DNA of 64,000 nucleotides from Myxococcota bacterium (GTDB taxonomy: Bacteria > Myxococcota_A > UBA796): contig JAQXDW010000142.1 of assembly GCA_029251165.1 (NCBI GenBank), positions 1 to 64,000 of the forward strand, read 5' to 3'. Below are positions 51,540-59,516 of this stretch, in pieces. A model generated the notes under the pieces. That model did no database searches. It was not told the DNA's origin and saw only the letters and a program-made list of their open reading frames with translations. The stretch's first letter is position 1. Each line of letters opens with the position of its first letter. The position numbers and the translations under genes were made by a program.

Positions 51540-53429
51540 ATGCAGCCCCAGAACATCCTGCTTGTGGAAGATCGTTCAGCAGACGCCAGACTGCTCAGGC
51601 GAGCTTTGCGCGGTATCTGCGCAACGGTAATTCACACCCGCACACTCAGAGAAGCCATCAAGGTCGTACACGACTTTTCTTCTGAAAAAGCCAACTCAGA
51701 AGCGATTGATGTAATCCTGCTAAGCCTCAACCTCTCCGACACCACTGCCACAGAATCCATTCGACGAATAAGAAGCTTGGCTCTTCACATTCCGTGCATT
51801 GCGACAAGCAGTACGGCGGAGACTGAGGACGGCTTGAGTGCGGTAACGGAAGGCGCAGAAGACGTCCTCATCAAGAGCGAGATCACCCCTCGTCTCCTGG
51901 AGCGGTCGATCCGATACGCTATCGCACGCAACACACGCCTCCAGGCGGCACGAGAGACCGAAGCGAGCCTGCGCCGCGTTGTCGAGACACACCCGGATGC
52001 CATGCTGGTTGTCGGTAAAGACAACCTCATCAAGCTCGCCAATCCCGCGACAGCGAACCTCCTGGGACGCTCCGCCCACAAGCTGATCGGCAGCCATCCA
52101 CCCTTCCCGCTGGAGGAAGGGACCCCGACGCTCCTGGATCTCTCGGGCCTCAGCGGTGGACGCTCGGTCGAGATCGTCACGGCACGGACCACCTGGAAGG
52201 GGGAGACGGCCTGGCTGGCAGCCGTTCGTGACGTCTCCTACCGAAAGCGAGAGGAGCGCCTGCGGCGTCAACTCCAGCACACCGAGCGGCTCGCAGTGCT
52301 CGGACAATTCGCCGCAGGGGTCGCCCACGAGGTCAACAACCCAGCCACGGTGCTGATGACCAACCTCCAGCTCCTGCGCATGGAGATTCCCTCGCTCAAG
52401 GCTGCACTGGGGCACGATCCGGAGCTCGTTGGCGCGCTGCAGGAGTCCGAGGACATGCTCGCCGAGAGCTTGAGCGGAATCACCCGGATCACACAGCTCA
52501 CCCGATCGCTTCAGGGCTTCCTGGAGGCCAGCCGAAGCGAAGCTGCGCGGGTCGAGCTCTCCACGTTGATTGAGAGCGTCTGCTCTATGAGCCGCCACGA
52601 CATCCAGGCGGTTGCACAGCTTACGCTCGAGATAGAGGCACTCCCCAGCGTCATCGCCAGCCGTGATGCGCTCAGCCAAGCGCTGCTCAGTCTCATCCGC
52701 AATGCCACCCAGGCCATCCCTGTCGGGAACCCCGCTCAGAACACCATCACCATCACTGCATGCCAGTCCAACGGGCTGATCACCATCTCAGTGACGGACA
52801 CCGGCACCGGTATCCCCGGGGTGCTGCGCGACCGCATCTTCGAGCCGTTCTACACCACCCGCTCCCCAGGCAACGGCTCTGGGCTCGGGCTTCCACTGGC
52901 GCGCGACATCCTGCGCAGACACGGTGGAGACCTCAAGCTGAGCTCAAAGCCCGGAGAATTAACCTGCTTTGAGCTAAATCTTCCGGCAGACACACAGCTC
53001 AACGCCAACCCGGTCCAGCACACATCAGCACAGCGCCCCCAGGCAGGCCGGGTGCTGCTCATCGACGATGATCCGATGGTCCGGCAGACCCTCAGCCAGC
53101 AGCTTCTCCGCTCAGGGCTGGAGACCGCCATCGCAGCGGACGGCCTCGAGGCGATGGCGGTCCTCAGCCGCGACACCCGGTTCGATGTCATCCTCTGCGA
53201 CATGATGATGCCCGAGCTGGACGGCTGCGGCTTCTATGCAGCACTGCGGCTACAGCACCCCGACCTCTGCCAGCGGGTCTTGTTCTACAGCGGTGCAACG
53301 CTTCCGAGCCACCTCCACGCCTTCCAAGCCGTCGTGGACCGCCCGGTACTCCGCAAGCCTCTCTCCAGGCTCAAGCTGCTCAACGCTGTCCAAGAGCTGA
53401 TGCGAATGCGAGAGGCTGAGCCGAAGTAA
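51540..53429 (+). CDS. Hybrid histidine kinase: pseudo-receiver, PAS, HisKA, HATPase, receiver
   Basis: A 629-aa cytosolic sensor kinase. Residues 1-125 form a receiver fold (NILLVEDRSADARLL), but the phosphoacceptor position reads DVILLSLNLSD, with Ser for Asp. Next are a PAS domain (130-225), HisKA with the phosphohistidine in GVAHEVNNPATVL (about 255), an HATPase (LIRNATQAI, DTGTGIPGVLRDRIFEPFYTT, GSGLGLPLARDILRRHGG) and a C-terminal receiver with a normal FDVILCDMMMPELDG. The C-terminal receiver can take phosphate; the N-terminal one probably senses by binding. A response regulator follows 198 bases downstream. Confidence 0.92.
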   Translation: MQPQNILLVEDRSADARLLRRALRGICATVIHTRTLREAIKVVHDFSSEKANSEAIDVILLSLNLSDTTATESIRRIRSLALHIPCIATSSTAETEDGLSAVTEGAEDVLIKSEITPRLLERSIRYAIARNTRLQAARETEASLRRVVETHPDAMLVVGKDNLIKLANPATANLLGRSAHKLIGSHPPFPLEEGTPTLLDLSGLSGGRSVEIVTARTTWKGETAWLAAVRDVSYRKREERLRRQLQHTERLAVLGQFAAGVAHEVNNPATVLMTNLQLLRMEIPSLKAALGHDPELVGALQESEDMLAESLSGITRITQLTRSLQGFLEASRSEAARVELSTLIESVCSMSRHDIQAVAQLTLEIEALPSVIASRDALSQALLSLIRNATQAIPVGNPAQNTITITACQSNGLITISVTDTGTGIPGVLRDRIFEPFYTTRSPGNGSGLGLPLARDILRRHGGDLKLSSKPGELTCFELNLPADTQLNANPVQHTSAQRPQAGRVLLIDDDPMVRQTLSQQLLRSGLETAIAADGLEAMAVLSRDTRFDVILCDMMMPELDGCGFYAALRLQHPDLCQRVLFYSGATLPSHLHAFQAVVDRPVLRKPLSRLKLLNAVQELMRMREAEPK

Positions 53430-53627
53430 AAACGAGAGCGCTGGCGGTCGACCCAAGCACCACCGCCCATCTTGTCATCTTCACGGTCACGGTTTCCTTC
53501 CCGCACAGTCTCAACGCTCCGCCTCCAAGAGACTCTAAAGAATAAACAGAGCGGCGTATTGTACTGATTTATTCTTACTAATTAAACGCAACATCTATTA
53601 AAACGCAGTGGGGAAGTGTACTGTCAT
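53430..53627 (+). promoter_or_regulatory. AT-rich intergenic segment
   Basis: 198 bases with an unusually AT-rich core (about 53530-53605, TTTATTCTTACTAATTAAACG), the only such patch in the window. It probably holds the promoter of the response regulator. Confidence 0.45.
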
Positions 53628-54104
53628 ATGACAGGAGGAGAGCTGACACGTCCCTACCGGATCCTGCTGGTCGAAGACCATCTACCAGACATCCTCCTCG
53701 TTCGGCGGGTGCTCAAGCCCAACGATGACGTCCAGCTGGTGGTGGTCCGAGATGGCATCACGGCGCTGGACTACCTCGACAAGCGCCCTCCCTATGAGTC
53801 AGCCTCGCGCCCCGACCTCATCCTCCTCGACCTCAACCTTCCCCGGAAAGATGGTCGAGAGGTGCTCATTGAGATCAAGGCGAACCCCGGCCTGCGACGA
53901 ATCCCAGTGCTCATCATCGGCTCCTCGGTCGAGCCGAGCAGCAGCGAGCTGAGCGGCTTCGAGTCTGACGACAACGGCCACTCCAGCGTCCTGCACAGGC
54001 CGCACCGCCTCGCGAGGCTGCAGACGCTGATCGAGTCGATCCGTGAGTTCTGGGTTGAGCCGGCGCTGTCTCCGTGGCACAGCAGCGAGGTCGCGGAGGC
54101 CTGA
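53628..54104 (+). CDS. Single-domain response regulator (Rcp1-like)
   Basis: A 158-aa receiver domain without an output: ILLVEDHLPDILLVRRVLK, the phosphoacceptor LILLDLNLPRKDG, VLIIGSSVEP and a C-terminal helix RLQTLIESIREFW, as in Rcp1-type regulators. The conserved Lys region reads LHRPHR, with Arg in place of Lys. Start is open: ATG at 53628, or a CTG at 53643 that has AGGAGG just upstream and removes five residues. Likely phosphorylation partner of the hybrid kinase upstream. Confidence 0.85.
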   Translation: MTGGELTRPYRILLVEDHLPDILLVRRVLKPNDDVQLVVVRDGITALDYLDKRPPYESASRPDLILLDLNLPRKDGREVLIEIKANPGLRRIPVLIIGSSVEPSSSELSGFESDDNGHSSVLHRPHRLARLQTLIESIREFWVEPALSPWHSSEVAEA

Positions 54105-54121
54105 CTCCGCCTCCACACGCC

Positions 54122-54535
54122 TCAGTCCAGGCGGAGGTACAGGCTACCGACCCGATAGCGTACTCCAGCCCGTGGGGCTTCACCGGGCGCCACCGGACGC
54201 CAGCGACGCCCGACCCGCTCGCTCTGCTCCAGCCCTGCCCCTCCACCCCACGCCAGACCGTCTCGCTGCTGCACGAGGATCACCGCAGCGTGCCCCGGTG
54301 AGGAGAGGGCATCTCCGGAGGCATCCAGACAGACTCGTGGCCTGCGCCCCCGCTGGAGGCTGGTGAGCGGCAGCCCCTTCGCGCTCCGCAGCCCCCGCTC
54401 GCTGCCCGCGATGGTGAGGGTCTGTCCGGCCTCGAAGTGCGTGCTCGGGCGAGCGAGCAGCAGCAGCAGGCCGGCGGTGAGCGTCAGCGCGCTCCCGCTC
54501 CAGGTCAGCCAGCAGAAGAGCGCAACACCGAGCAT
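54122..54535 (-). CDS. Small membrane protein with FHA-like soluble domain
   Basis: A 137-aa protein: one or two N-terminal membrane segments (MLGVALFCWLTWSGSALTLTAGLLLLLA) then a soluble domain with TIAGSERGLRSAK, VCLDASGDALSSPGHAAVI and a C-terminal W..V..YRVGSLYLRLD. The order matches the tails of the proteins at 44224 and 59513, and the GDALSSPGHAAVI part has the look of an FHA SxxH motif. I start at the ATG at 54535, dropping 20 shadow residues. It diverges from the kinase gene with only 31 bases between starts. Confidence 0.7.
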   Translation of the reverse strand: MLGVALFCWLTWSGSALTLTAGLLLLLARPSTHFEAGQTLTIAGSERGLRSAKGLPLTSLQRGRRPRVCLDASGDALSSPGHAAVILVQQRDGLAWGGGAGLEQSERVGRRWRPVAPGEAPRAGVRYRVGSLYLRLD

Positions 54536-54566
54536 AGCGGTAGGATAGCTCGGGGAGGCCATCGGC

Positions 54567-55856
54567 GTGCTTGAGTCCGGCCAGATGCTCGGCAACTACG
54601 AGGTAATTGAAGAGATTGGTCAGGGCGGCTTCGCCTGGGTCTATCGCCTGGAGCACACCGTGCTCGGCAGCCAGCATGCCCTGAAGGTCCTGCGCGCTGA
54701 GCTGGTCGGAGACCCCCAGATCCGACATCGCTTCCTGAGCGAGGCGCGCATCACCGCCAATCTCCGACACCCCAACATCATCCGGGCCACCGACGCGATC
54801 GCGATCCCTGGGGTGGCCGGCATCGTGATGGACTTCATCGAGGGCGGCAGCCTGGAGGGGTACATCGCCGCAGCAACGGCTCCGGCACCGCCCGGGCGAA
54901 TCCGAGACGTCTTCCTCCCGGTGCTCGATGCCCTCCACTACGCCCACTGCGCAAAGATCATCCACCGCGACATCAAGCCCGCGAACATCCTCATGGAGAC
55001 CCTGCCGGATGGTCGTCTGCGCCCGATGCTGGTGGACTTTGGGGTCGCGCGCGTCCGGGGAGAGCTCGCCGCCAGGCACGCCCAGACCCAGATCGGAACC
55101 CGCATGGGGACTGTTGGCTACATGAGCCCCGAGCAGCTGGAGTCTGCCACCGCCGCCGATGTCCGCAGCGACATCTTCTCGCTGGGGGTGACCATGTTCG
55201 AGCTGGCGACCCTGACGCCGCCGTTCCAGGGCGCCACGCAGTTTGAGGTCATGAAGGCAATCACCAGCGGCAGCTACACCATGCCCGCGTCCCTGCGCCA
55301 GGCGGATCCGGTGCTGGCGCGGGTCATCACGCGAGCCCTGGAGACGCGCCCGGCCGATCGGTTCGACAGCTGCGCAGCGATGGCTGAGGCCCTCCGCACG
55401 CCCGCGCCGCCGCCGCCGCCAGTGCTCGCTCGGACGCCGCCGCCGGCATCACCCGACGCCCTCACGCCGCCGCCGCTGCCACCACCACCCGCCCCTGCTC
55501 CGCTCCCAGAGCTGCCACCCGACACCGCGCTCCACGTTCGCCCGCTCGCTTCGCCCACACGCGGCACGCTGACCTACCGTCCAGACACCGACGACGCGGA
55601 GGACATCCCGCTCTCTGGACAGGACATGATCATCGGCCGGGCTCGCGACTGCGACATCTGCCTGCCCCGCGACACCTGGGTCGCCCGACGACACTGCCGG
55701 ATCTTCTTCCGGGACGGTCAGTGGTGGGTGCGAGATCATGGAACCGCAAACGGCACCCTGGTGAACGGTCAGATGGTGCTCAAGCAGGCACTGCACGGCG
55801 GAGAGACCATCACGATCGGGCAGACCCCGTTCCGGTTTGTCGCTCAGGCGCAATAA
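54567..55856 (+). CDS. Ser/Thr protein kinase with C-terminal FHA domain
   Basis: A 429-aa soluble kinase. Kinase domain 10-280: Gly loop IGQGGFAWVY, catalytic Lys HALKVLR, HRDIKPANIL, VDFGVARV and GTVGYMSPEQL, all intact. A Pro-rich linker follows, then an FHA domain (about 350-425): IIGRARDCDICLPRDTWVARRHCRIFF, DHGTANGTLVNG. There is no membrane segment. The GTG start at 54567 is preceded by GGGGAGG. It heads a plus-strand row with two further FHA proteins and a PP2C phosphatase, so it is probably the kinase of that system. Confidence 0.92.
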   Translation: MLESGQMLGNYEVIEEIGQGGFAWVYRLEHTVLGSQHALKVLRAELVGDPQIRHRFLSEARITANLRHPNIIRATDAIAIPGVAGIVMDFIEGGSLEGYIAAATAPAPPGRIRDVFLPVLDALHYAHCAKIIHRDIKPANILMETLPDGRLRPMLVDFGVARVRGELAARHAQTQIGTRMGTVGYMSPEQLESATAADVRSDIFSLGVTMFELATLTPPFQGATQFEVMKAITSGSYTMPASLRQADPVLARVITRALETRPADRFDSCAAMAEALRTPAPPPPPVLARTPPPASPDALTPPPLPPPPAPAPLPELPPDTALHVRPLASPTRGTLTYRPDTDDAEDIPLSGQDMIIGRARDCDICLPRDTWVARRHCRIFFRDGQWWVRDHGTANGTLVNGQMVLKQALHGGETITIGQTPFRFVAQAQ

Positions 55857-55900
55857 GATCCCACACACTCCGAAAATGAAGGCACTGAAGGGAGCCCCAG

Positions 55901-56674
55901 ATGTCTTGCCATAGCTGCAAAAACGACAACCCTCCTGGAGTGAGCATCTGTGAATGGTGCGGGAGCACACTGGCTCCGCCCAAGCGCAAGACTCAGTCCG
56001 AGAATCGCGCCGCTGGAGGCGGGGCCGCCGTGGTCTCCGGTCCTGGCGAGAAGCGCCGCACCATGTACGAGCCCTCCACCCAGCCCAGCCGGCGCCCGCC
56101 GGTCGATGACTTCTTTGGCAATCCGCCGCCGAGTCGTCCGCCGCTGCGGGATCCTGAGGACCCATTTGCCCAGTCCGTTCGGCCAGCGGCAGCGGCAGCG
56201 CAGCCCACTCCCCAGGCCAGCGCACCGAGCCGCCCGGCACCACCGCCAGCGGCGCCCCATGCTGGCTGGGGAGCGGCAGCGCCTCAGCCGTCCGCGCCAA
56301 AGAACCGGACGATCATCGAGAATCCCGCCTCCCCTGCTGCCAGTGCCCAGCGCCGGATCCGCGGGGCGCTGTTCTGCTACACCAGTCCCGATGATCCCGG
56401 CAGCATCCTGCCGCTCCATGATGGCCGCAACTCGATGGGCCGCAACGACGATCGGGACGTGGTGCTGGCCGATGGGCGCATCAGCGGAGAGCACGGCTTT
56501 CTCTACGTCCGAGAGGATCGCCACACCTATGTCGACACCTCCAGCAACGGCAGCCGGGTCGACGGCCAGATCGTCTACGGCGAGCAGATCGAGGTTCGCT
56601 CGGGGACCGTGCTGGAGATCGGCGGAATGCGCCTGATTCTGGTCATCATCTCCCCGGATGCCGTGAGTCAATGA
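55901..56674 (+). CDS. Zinc-ribbon and FHA-domain protein
   Basis: A 257-aa protein with an N-terminal zinc ribbon (CHSCKNDNPPG...CEWCG), a long disordered Pro/Ala/Arg linker and a C-terminal FHA domain (MGRNDDRDVVLADGRISGEHGFLYV, DTSSNGSRVDG). In the linker are two copies of a basic-Thr motif, KRRTMYEP and KNRTIIEN, that may be phosphorylated by the neighbouring kinase and read by an FHA domain. It is 44 bases after the kinase gene and overlaps the next gene as ATGA. Confidence 0.85.
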   Translation: MSCHSCKNDNPPGVSICEWCGSTLAPPKRKTQSENRAAGGGAAVVSGPGEKRRTMYEPSTQPSRRPPVDDFFGNPPPSRPPLRDPEDPFAQSVRPAAAAAQPTPQASAPSRPAPPPAAPHAGWGAAAPQPSAPKNRTIIENPASPAASAQRRIRGALFCYTSPDDPGSILPLHDGRNSMGRNDDRDVVLADGRISGEHGFLYVREDRHTYVDTSSNGSRVDGQIVYGEQIEVRSGTVLEIGGMRLILVIISPDAVSQ

Positions 56675-58530
56675 CCCCACTCCTGCTCCTCAGCCTGACT
56701 GCCGGCGCGGAGGGCCTCAATGCCACCCTCACCTTCGCCTCTCCAGCGGAGTCTGGGCACGGGCGCGTGCAGGTCGAGATCACCAGCCCCGAGATCGCTG
56801 CGGACCTCGGCTCGGCTCCCGGTCCCGACCGCTTCCGAGCAGTCGTCGGGCGCGGCGACGCACGCGTCGACCGCGTGCAGCACGTGGGCAGCAGCGGCGA
56901 GACGGTCCACACGGTCCTCGCCTTCGATCGGTCCGGCTCGTTCTCGGCTTACTGGGACGACGCCTTTGAGCTCGCCGGAGCGATGGCCGACGCCCTCCCG
57001 GCGGACGGCAGTCACACCGTCGAGGTGATGAGCTTCCACGGCAACCAGACCTTCCACGGAGCTGCCGCCACCGCCGCCGACCTCCGGACGCTGCTCGCAG
57101 CGGTCGAGGCCATGGGAACCCTGGGCCGAGCGTCGGAGACCTCGCTGATGAGCGCGGTCAAGGACGGTGCGCGCCGCGCCGCAGAGCAGCAGCCGACCAC
57201 CGGCGGCCGCCAGGTCATCCTGTTCTCAGACGCCGGCGAAGAGGGGGCCATCTTCACCCTCGACGAGACCATCGCTGCGGTCCGTGCACAGGGAACGGTC
57301 ATCCACCCTGTCGTGCTCAAGCAGGTCGCCGCCCCCGGCTCCAACAAGGCGGAGGCCTTCTCCAGGGCCAACGACCGCATGAAGAAGCTGGCGGAGGCCT
57401 CCGGCGGTCAGCACATCCACGCCCAGGAGCTCGCATCGGCGAAGCGGCTGATGGTGCAGCACGCCACGGTCAGCGAGCGCCTGTACTGGCTGGAGGTGCG
57501 CTACTGTGCCGTCCCGCAAGGCGAGATCCGGTTCAAGGACACCGTTCAGATCGAGGTGCTCCAGGGCAGCACGATCCCCGCCAAGACGGCCGCCACAGGG
57601 TTCCGCCAGCACGCCGCAGGCAGCGCGCTGCTGGCCTGTGCGGATCTCCCTCCGGCCGCGTCCAGCGCCGCCGCTGCGGATCTGGGTGCTGGGCAGGGCA
57701 CCGCTGGCACGACGGCCGAGCCCGGCTCCGCCTCCAGCCGGGGCTGGCTGTGGCCGACGCTGATCGGCGCGCTGCTGCTCATGCTGATGCTCGGGGGGCT
57801 GATCATGCTGGTGCTGCTCGCCAGCCGCAAGAAGAAGCCAGAGGAGCAGTCACCGGAGCCTCCTCCGCCCCCAACACCCGAGCCTGGTGCGGGCGCGGGA
57901 CCGGTCATCACCCCACGGCTCGAGAGCCCGATCGCTCAAGGAAGCGGCGCAGCGGCCCTGCACAACAGCACCGCCGAGCTCAGCGACGACCCCCTCGCGC
58001 TGCCCGCCCCGGACCGCAACCCGCTGGAGAAGCCACCAGTCGAGACCCGGCTGCGCATCGTCAGTGGTCCATCCGGGCTGGAGCCGTACTACCGCGTCAG
58101 CGGCTCGACCTTCACCATCGGCGGCGCCCCAACTGCGGATCTCTGCATCGACATTCCGCAGATCAGCAGCCACCACGCCACGATCAAGCTGTTCAAGCTG
58201 GGCACGGTCTACATCACCGACCACTCTCTCAACGGGACCTACCTCGATGGCCGGCGCCTGAAGAAGGGAGAGCGAACGCAGGTGAGCCCTGGGCAGCGGA
58301 TCGGACTCAGCCAGCAGCTCATCGTGGAGCTGTGGCAGCCCGACACCGATCCCGCACCGCCCCCGACGACGCCAGCAGTACCGCCCCCGCCGCCTCGAAA
58401 GAGTCGCCAAAAGACGGTCTATGGCCCCCTCGCAAGCGCCCCGCCGCCGGTCTCTGCGTCCCCGGCTCCGCCGAAGCGCTCCAAGTCAAAGACCATCATT
58501 CAACCCCTCCGAAAGGATGACGAGTCATGA
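56671..58530 (+). CDS. VWA, membrane segment and cytoplasmic FHA protein
   Basis: A 619-aa membrane protein: signal peptide (MTPLLLLSLTAGAEG), an extracytoplasmic VWA domain (VLAFDRSGSFSAY metal site, GRQVILFSDAGEEG), one membrane segment (WPTLIGALLLMLMLGGLIMLVLLA, about 365-390), a Pro-rich linker and an FHA domain (about 460-560; IGGAPTADLCIDIPQISSHHATIKLF, DHSLNGTYLDG). The tail holds two more basic-Thr motifs, RQKTVYGPL and KSKTIIQPL, the last almost at the C-terminus. It could pass an outside binding event to the FHA/kinase machinery. Confidence 0.87.
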   Translation: MTPLLLLSLTAGAEGLNATLTFASPAESGHGRVQVEITSPEIAADLGSAPGPDRFRAVVGRGDARVDRVQHVGSSGETVHTVLAFDRSGSFSAYWDDAFELAGAMADALPADGSHTVEVMSFHGNQTFHGAAATAADLRTLLAAVEAMGTLGRASETSLMSAVKDGARRAAEQQPTTGGRQVILFSDAGEEGAIFTLDETIAAVRAQGTVIHPVVLKQVAAPGSNKAEAFSRANDRMKKLAEASGGQHIHAQELASAKRLMVQHATVSERLYWLEVRYCAVPQGEIRFKDTVQIEVLQGSTIPAKTAATGFRQHAAGSALLACADLPPAASSAAAADLGAGQGTAGTTAEPGSASSRGWLWPTLIGALLLMLMLGGLIMLVLLASRKKKPEEQSPEPPPPPTPEPGAGAGPVITPRLESPIAQGSGAAALHNSTAELSDDPLALPAPDRNPLEKPPVETRLRIVSGPSGLEPYYRVSGSTFTIGGAPTADLCIDIPQISSHHATIKLFKLGTVYITDHSLNGTYLDGRRLKKGERTQVSPGQRIGLSQQLIVELWQPDTDPAPPPTTPAVPPPPPRKSRQKTVYGPLASAPPPVSASPAPPKRSKSKTIIQPLRKDDES

Positions 58531-59516
58531 CCCCGCTGTACATTCATGGACTCAAGGACGTCGGACAGCAGCGCGAGCGGAACGAAGACGACTACCGGAT
58601 CGAGCCGCGCGGTGCCGAGGGCTGGCTGCTGGTGGTCTGCGATGGCATGGGCGGCCACGGCGGCGGCCACATCGCCAGCGCGGTCGCCTGCGAGACGATC
58701 ACCGATCAGCTCCCGGCCGCACCGCTCCCCGAGCCGCCCCGAGACATCTACGAGTCCCTCCGGACCGCCAACATCGCGGTGCACCGACACGCCGAGACCT
58801 CCGCAGATCCGGCGATGGGCACCACCGCCGTCATTGCCTGGATCGAGGGCACGCGCTGCTGGAGTGGCTGGGTGGGTGACAGTCGACTCTACCGCTTCCG
58901 AGCAGGGAAGATCATGGACCAGACCGTCGATCACACGCGGGTTCAGGCCATGGTCGAGCTGGGCATCCTCTCCGAAAAGCAAGCCAAGAACCACCCCGAT
59001 GCCCACATCCTCACTCAAGCCATCGGAGGCGGAGAGCGCTCTGACGTCAAGCCCTCGGTCTGGAACGAGCCGATGGATCTGGAGCCTGGCGATGTCCTGC
59101 TGATGTGCTCCGATGGCCTGTACGACCTCATCCGGGATGAGGAGCTGTACCCGATGATCTCGGGAAAGCACTACCAAGCGGCGGTCGAGACGCTGGTCGC
59201 GGAGGCCAACCGCCGCGGCGGGGTGGACAACATCACCGTCGTGGTCTGCGTGGTCGGCCAGCCCGATGTCCCAGCAGCCGAGCCCCTCCGACGACGCCCC
59301 CCGATCCTGCCGATTCTCGCTGCGCTGCTCGCGCTGGGGCTGGGGGTCTTTCTGGTGGTGGGACTTGCCAGCGGTGCGGGCTTCCTGCTGACCCGTCAGG
59401 TCGCCGAGTCCGTCGAGCTTGCCGACACCTCCACCCCAGAGGTCACCCCTGACGCCACGCCAGAGCGCGCATCGGAGCCTGCCATCGCGCCCGCTCCGGA
59501 GGAGCCCGCAGGTTGA
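58527..59516 (+). CDS. PP2C-type protein phosphatase with membrane anchor
   Basis: A 329-aa PPM/PP2C phosphatase: GQQRERNEDDYRI, VVCDGMGGHGGG, GTTAVIAWIEG, WVGDSRLYRF, LMCSDGLYD and GGVDNITVVVC give all the metal-site Asp residues. After residue 250 come a membrane segment (ILPILAALLALGLGVFLVVGLASGAGFLL) and a Thr/Glu/Pro-rich periplasmic tail. It probably reverses phosphorylation by the kinase at 54567. Start and stop overlap both neighbours by four bases (ATGA and TTGA). Confidence 0.9.
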   Translation: MTPLYIHGLKDVGQQRERNEDDYRIEPRGAEGWLLVVCDGMGGHGGGHIASAVACETITDQLPAAPLPEPPRDIYESLRTANIAVHRHAETSADPAMGTTAVIAWIEGTRCWSGWVGDSRLYRFRAGKIMDQTVDHTRVQAMVELGILSEKQAKNHPDAHILTQAIGGGERSDVKPSVWNEPMDLEPGDVLLMCSDGLYDLIRDEELYPMISGKHYQAAVETLVAEANRRGGVDNITVVVCVVGQPDVPAAEPLRRRPPILPILAALLALGLGVFLVVGLASGAGFLLTRQVAESVELADTSTPEVTPDATPERASEPAIAPAPEEPAG

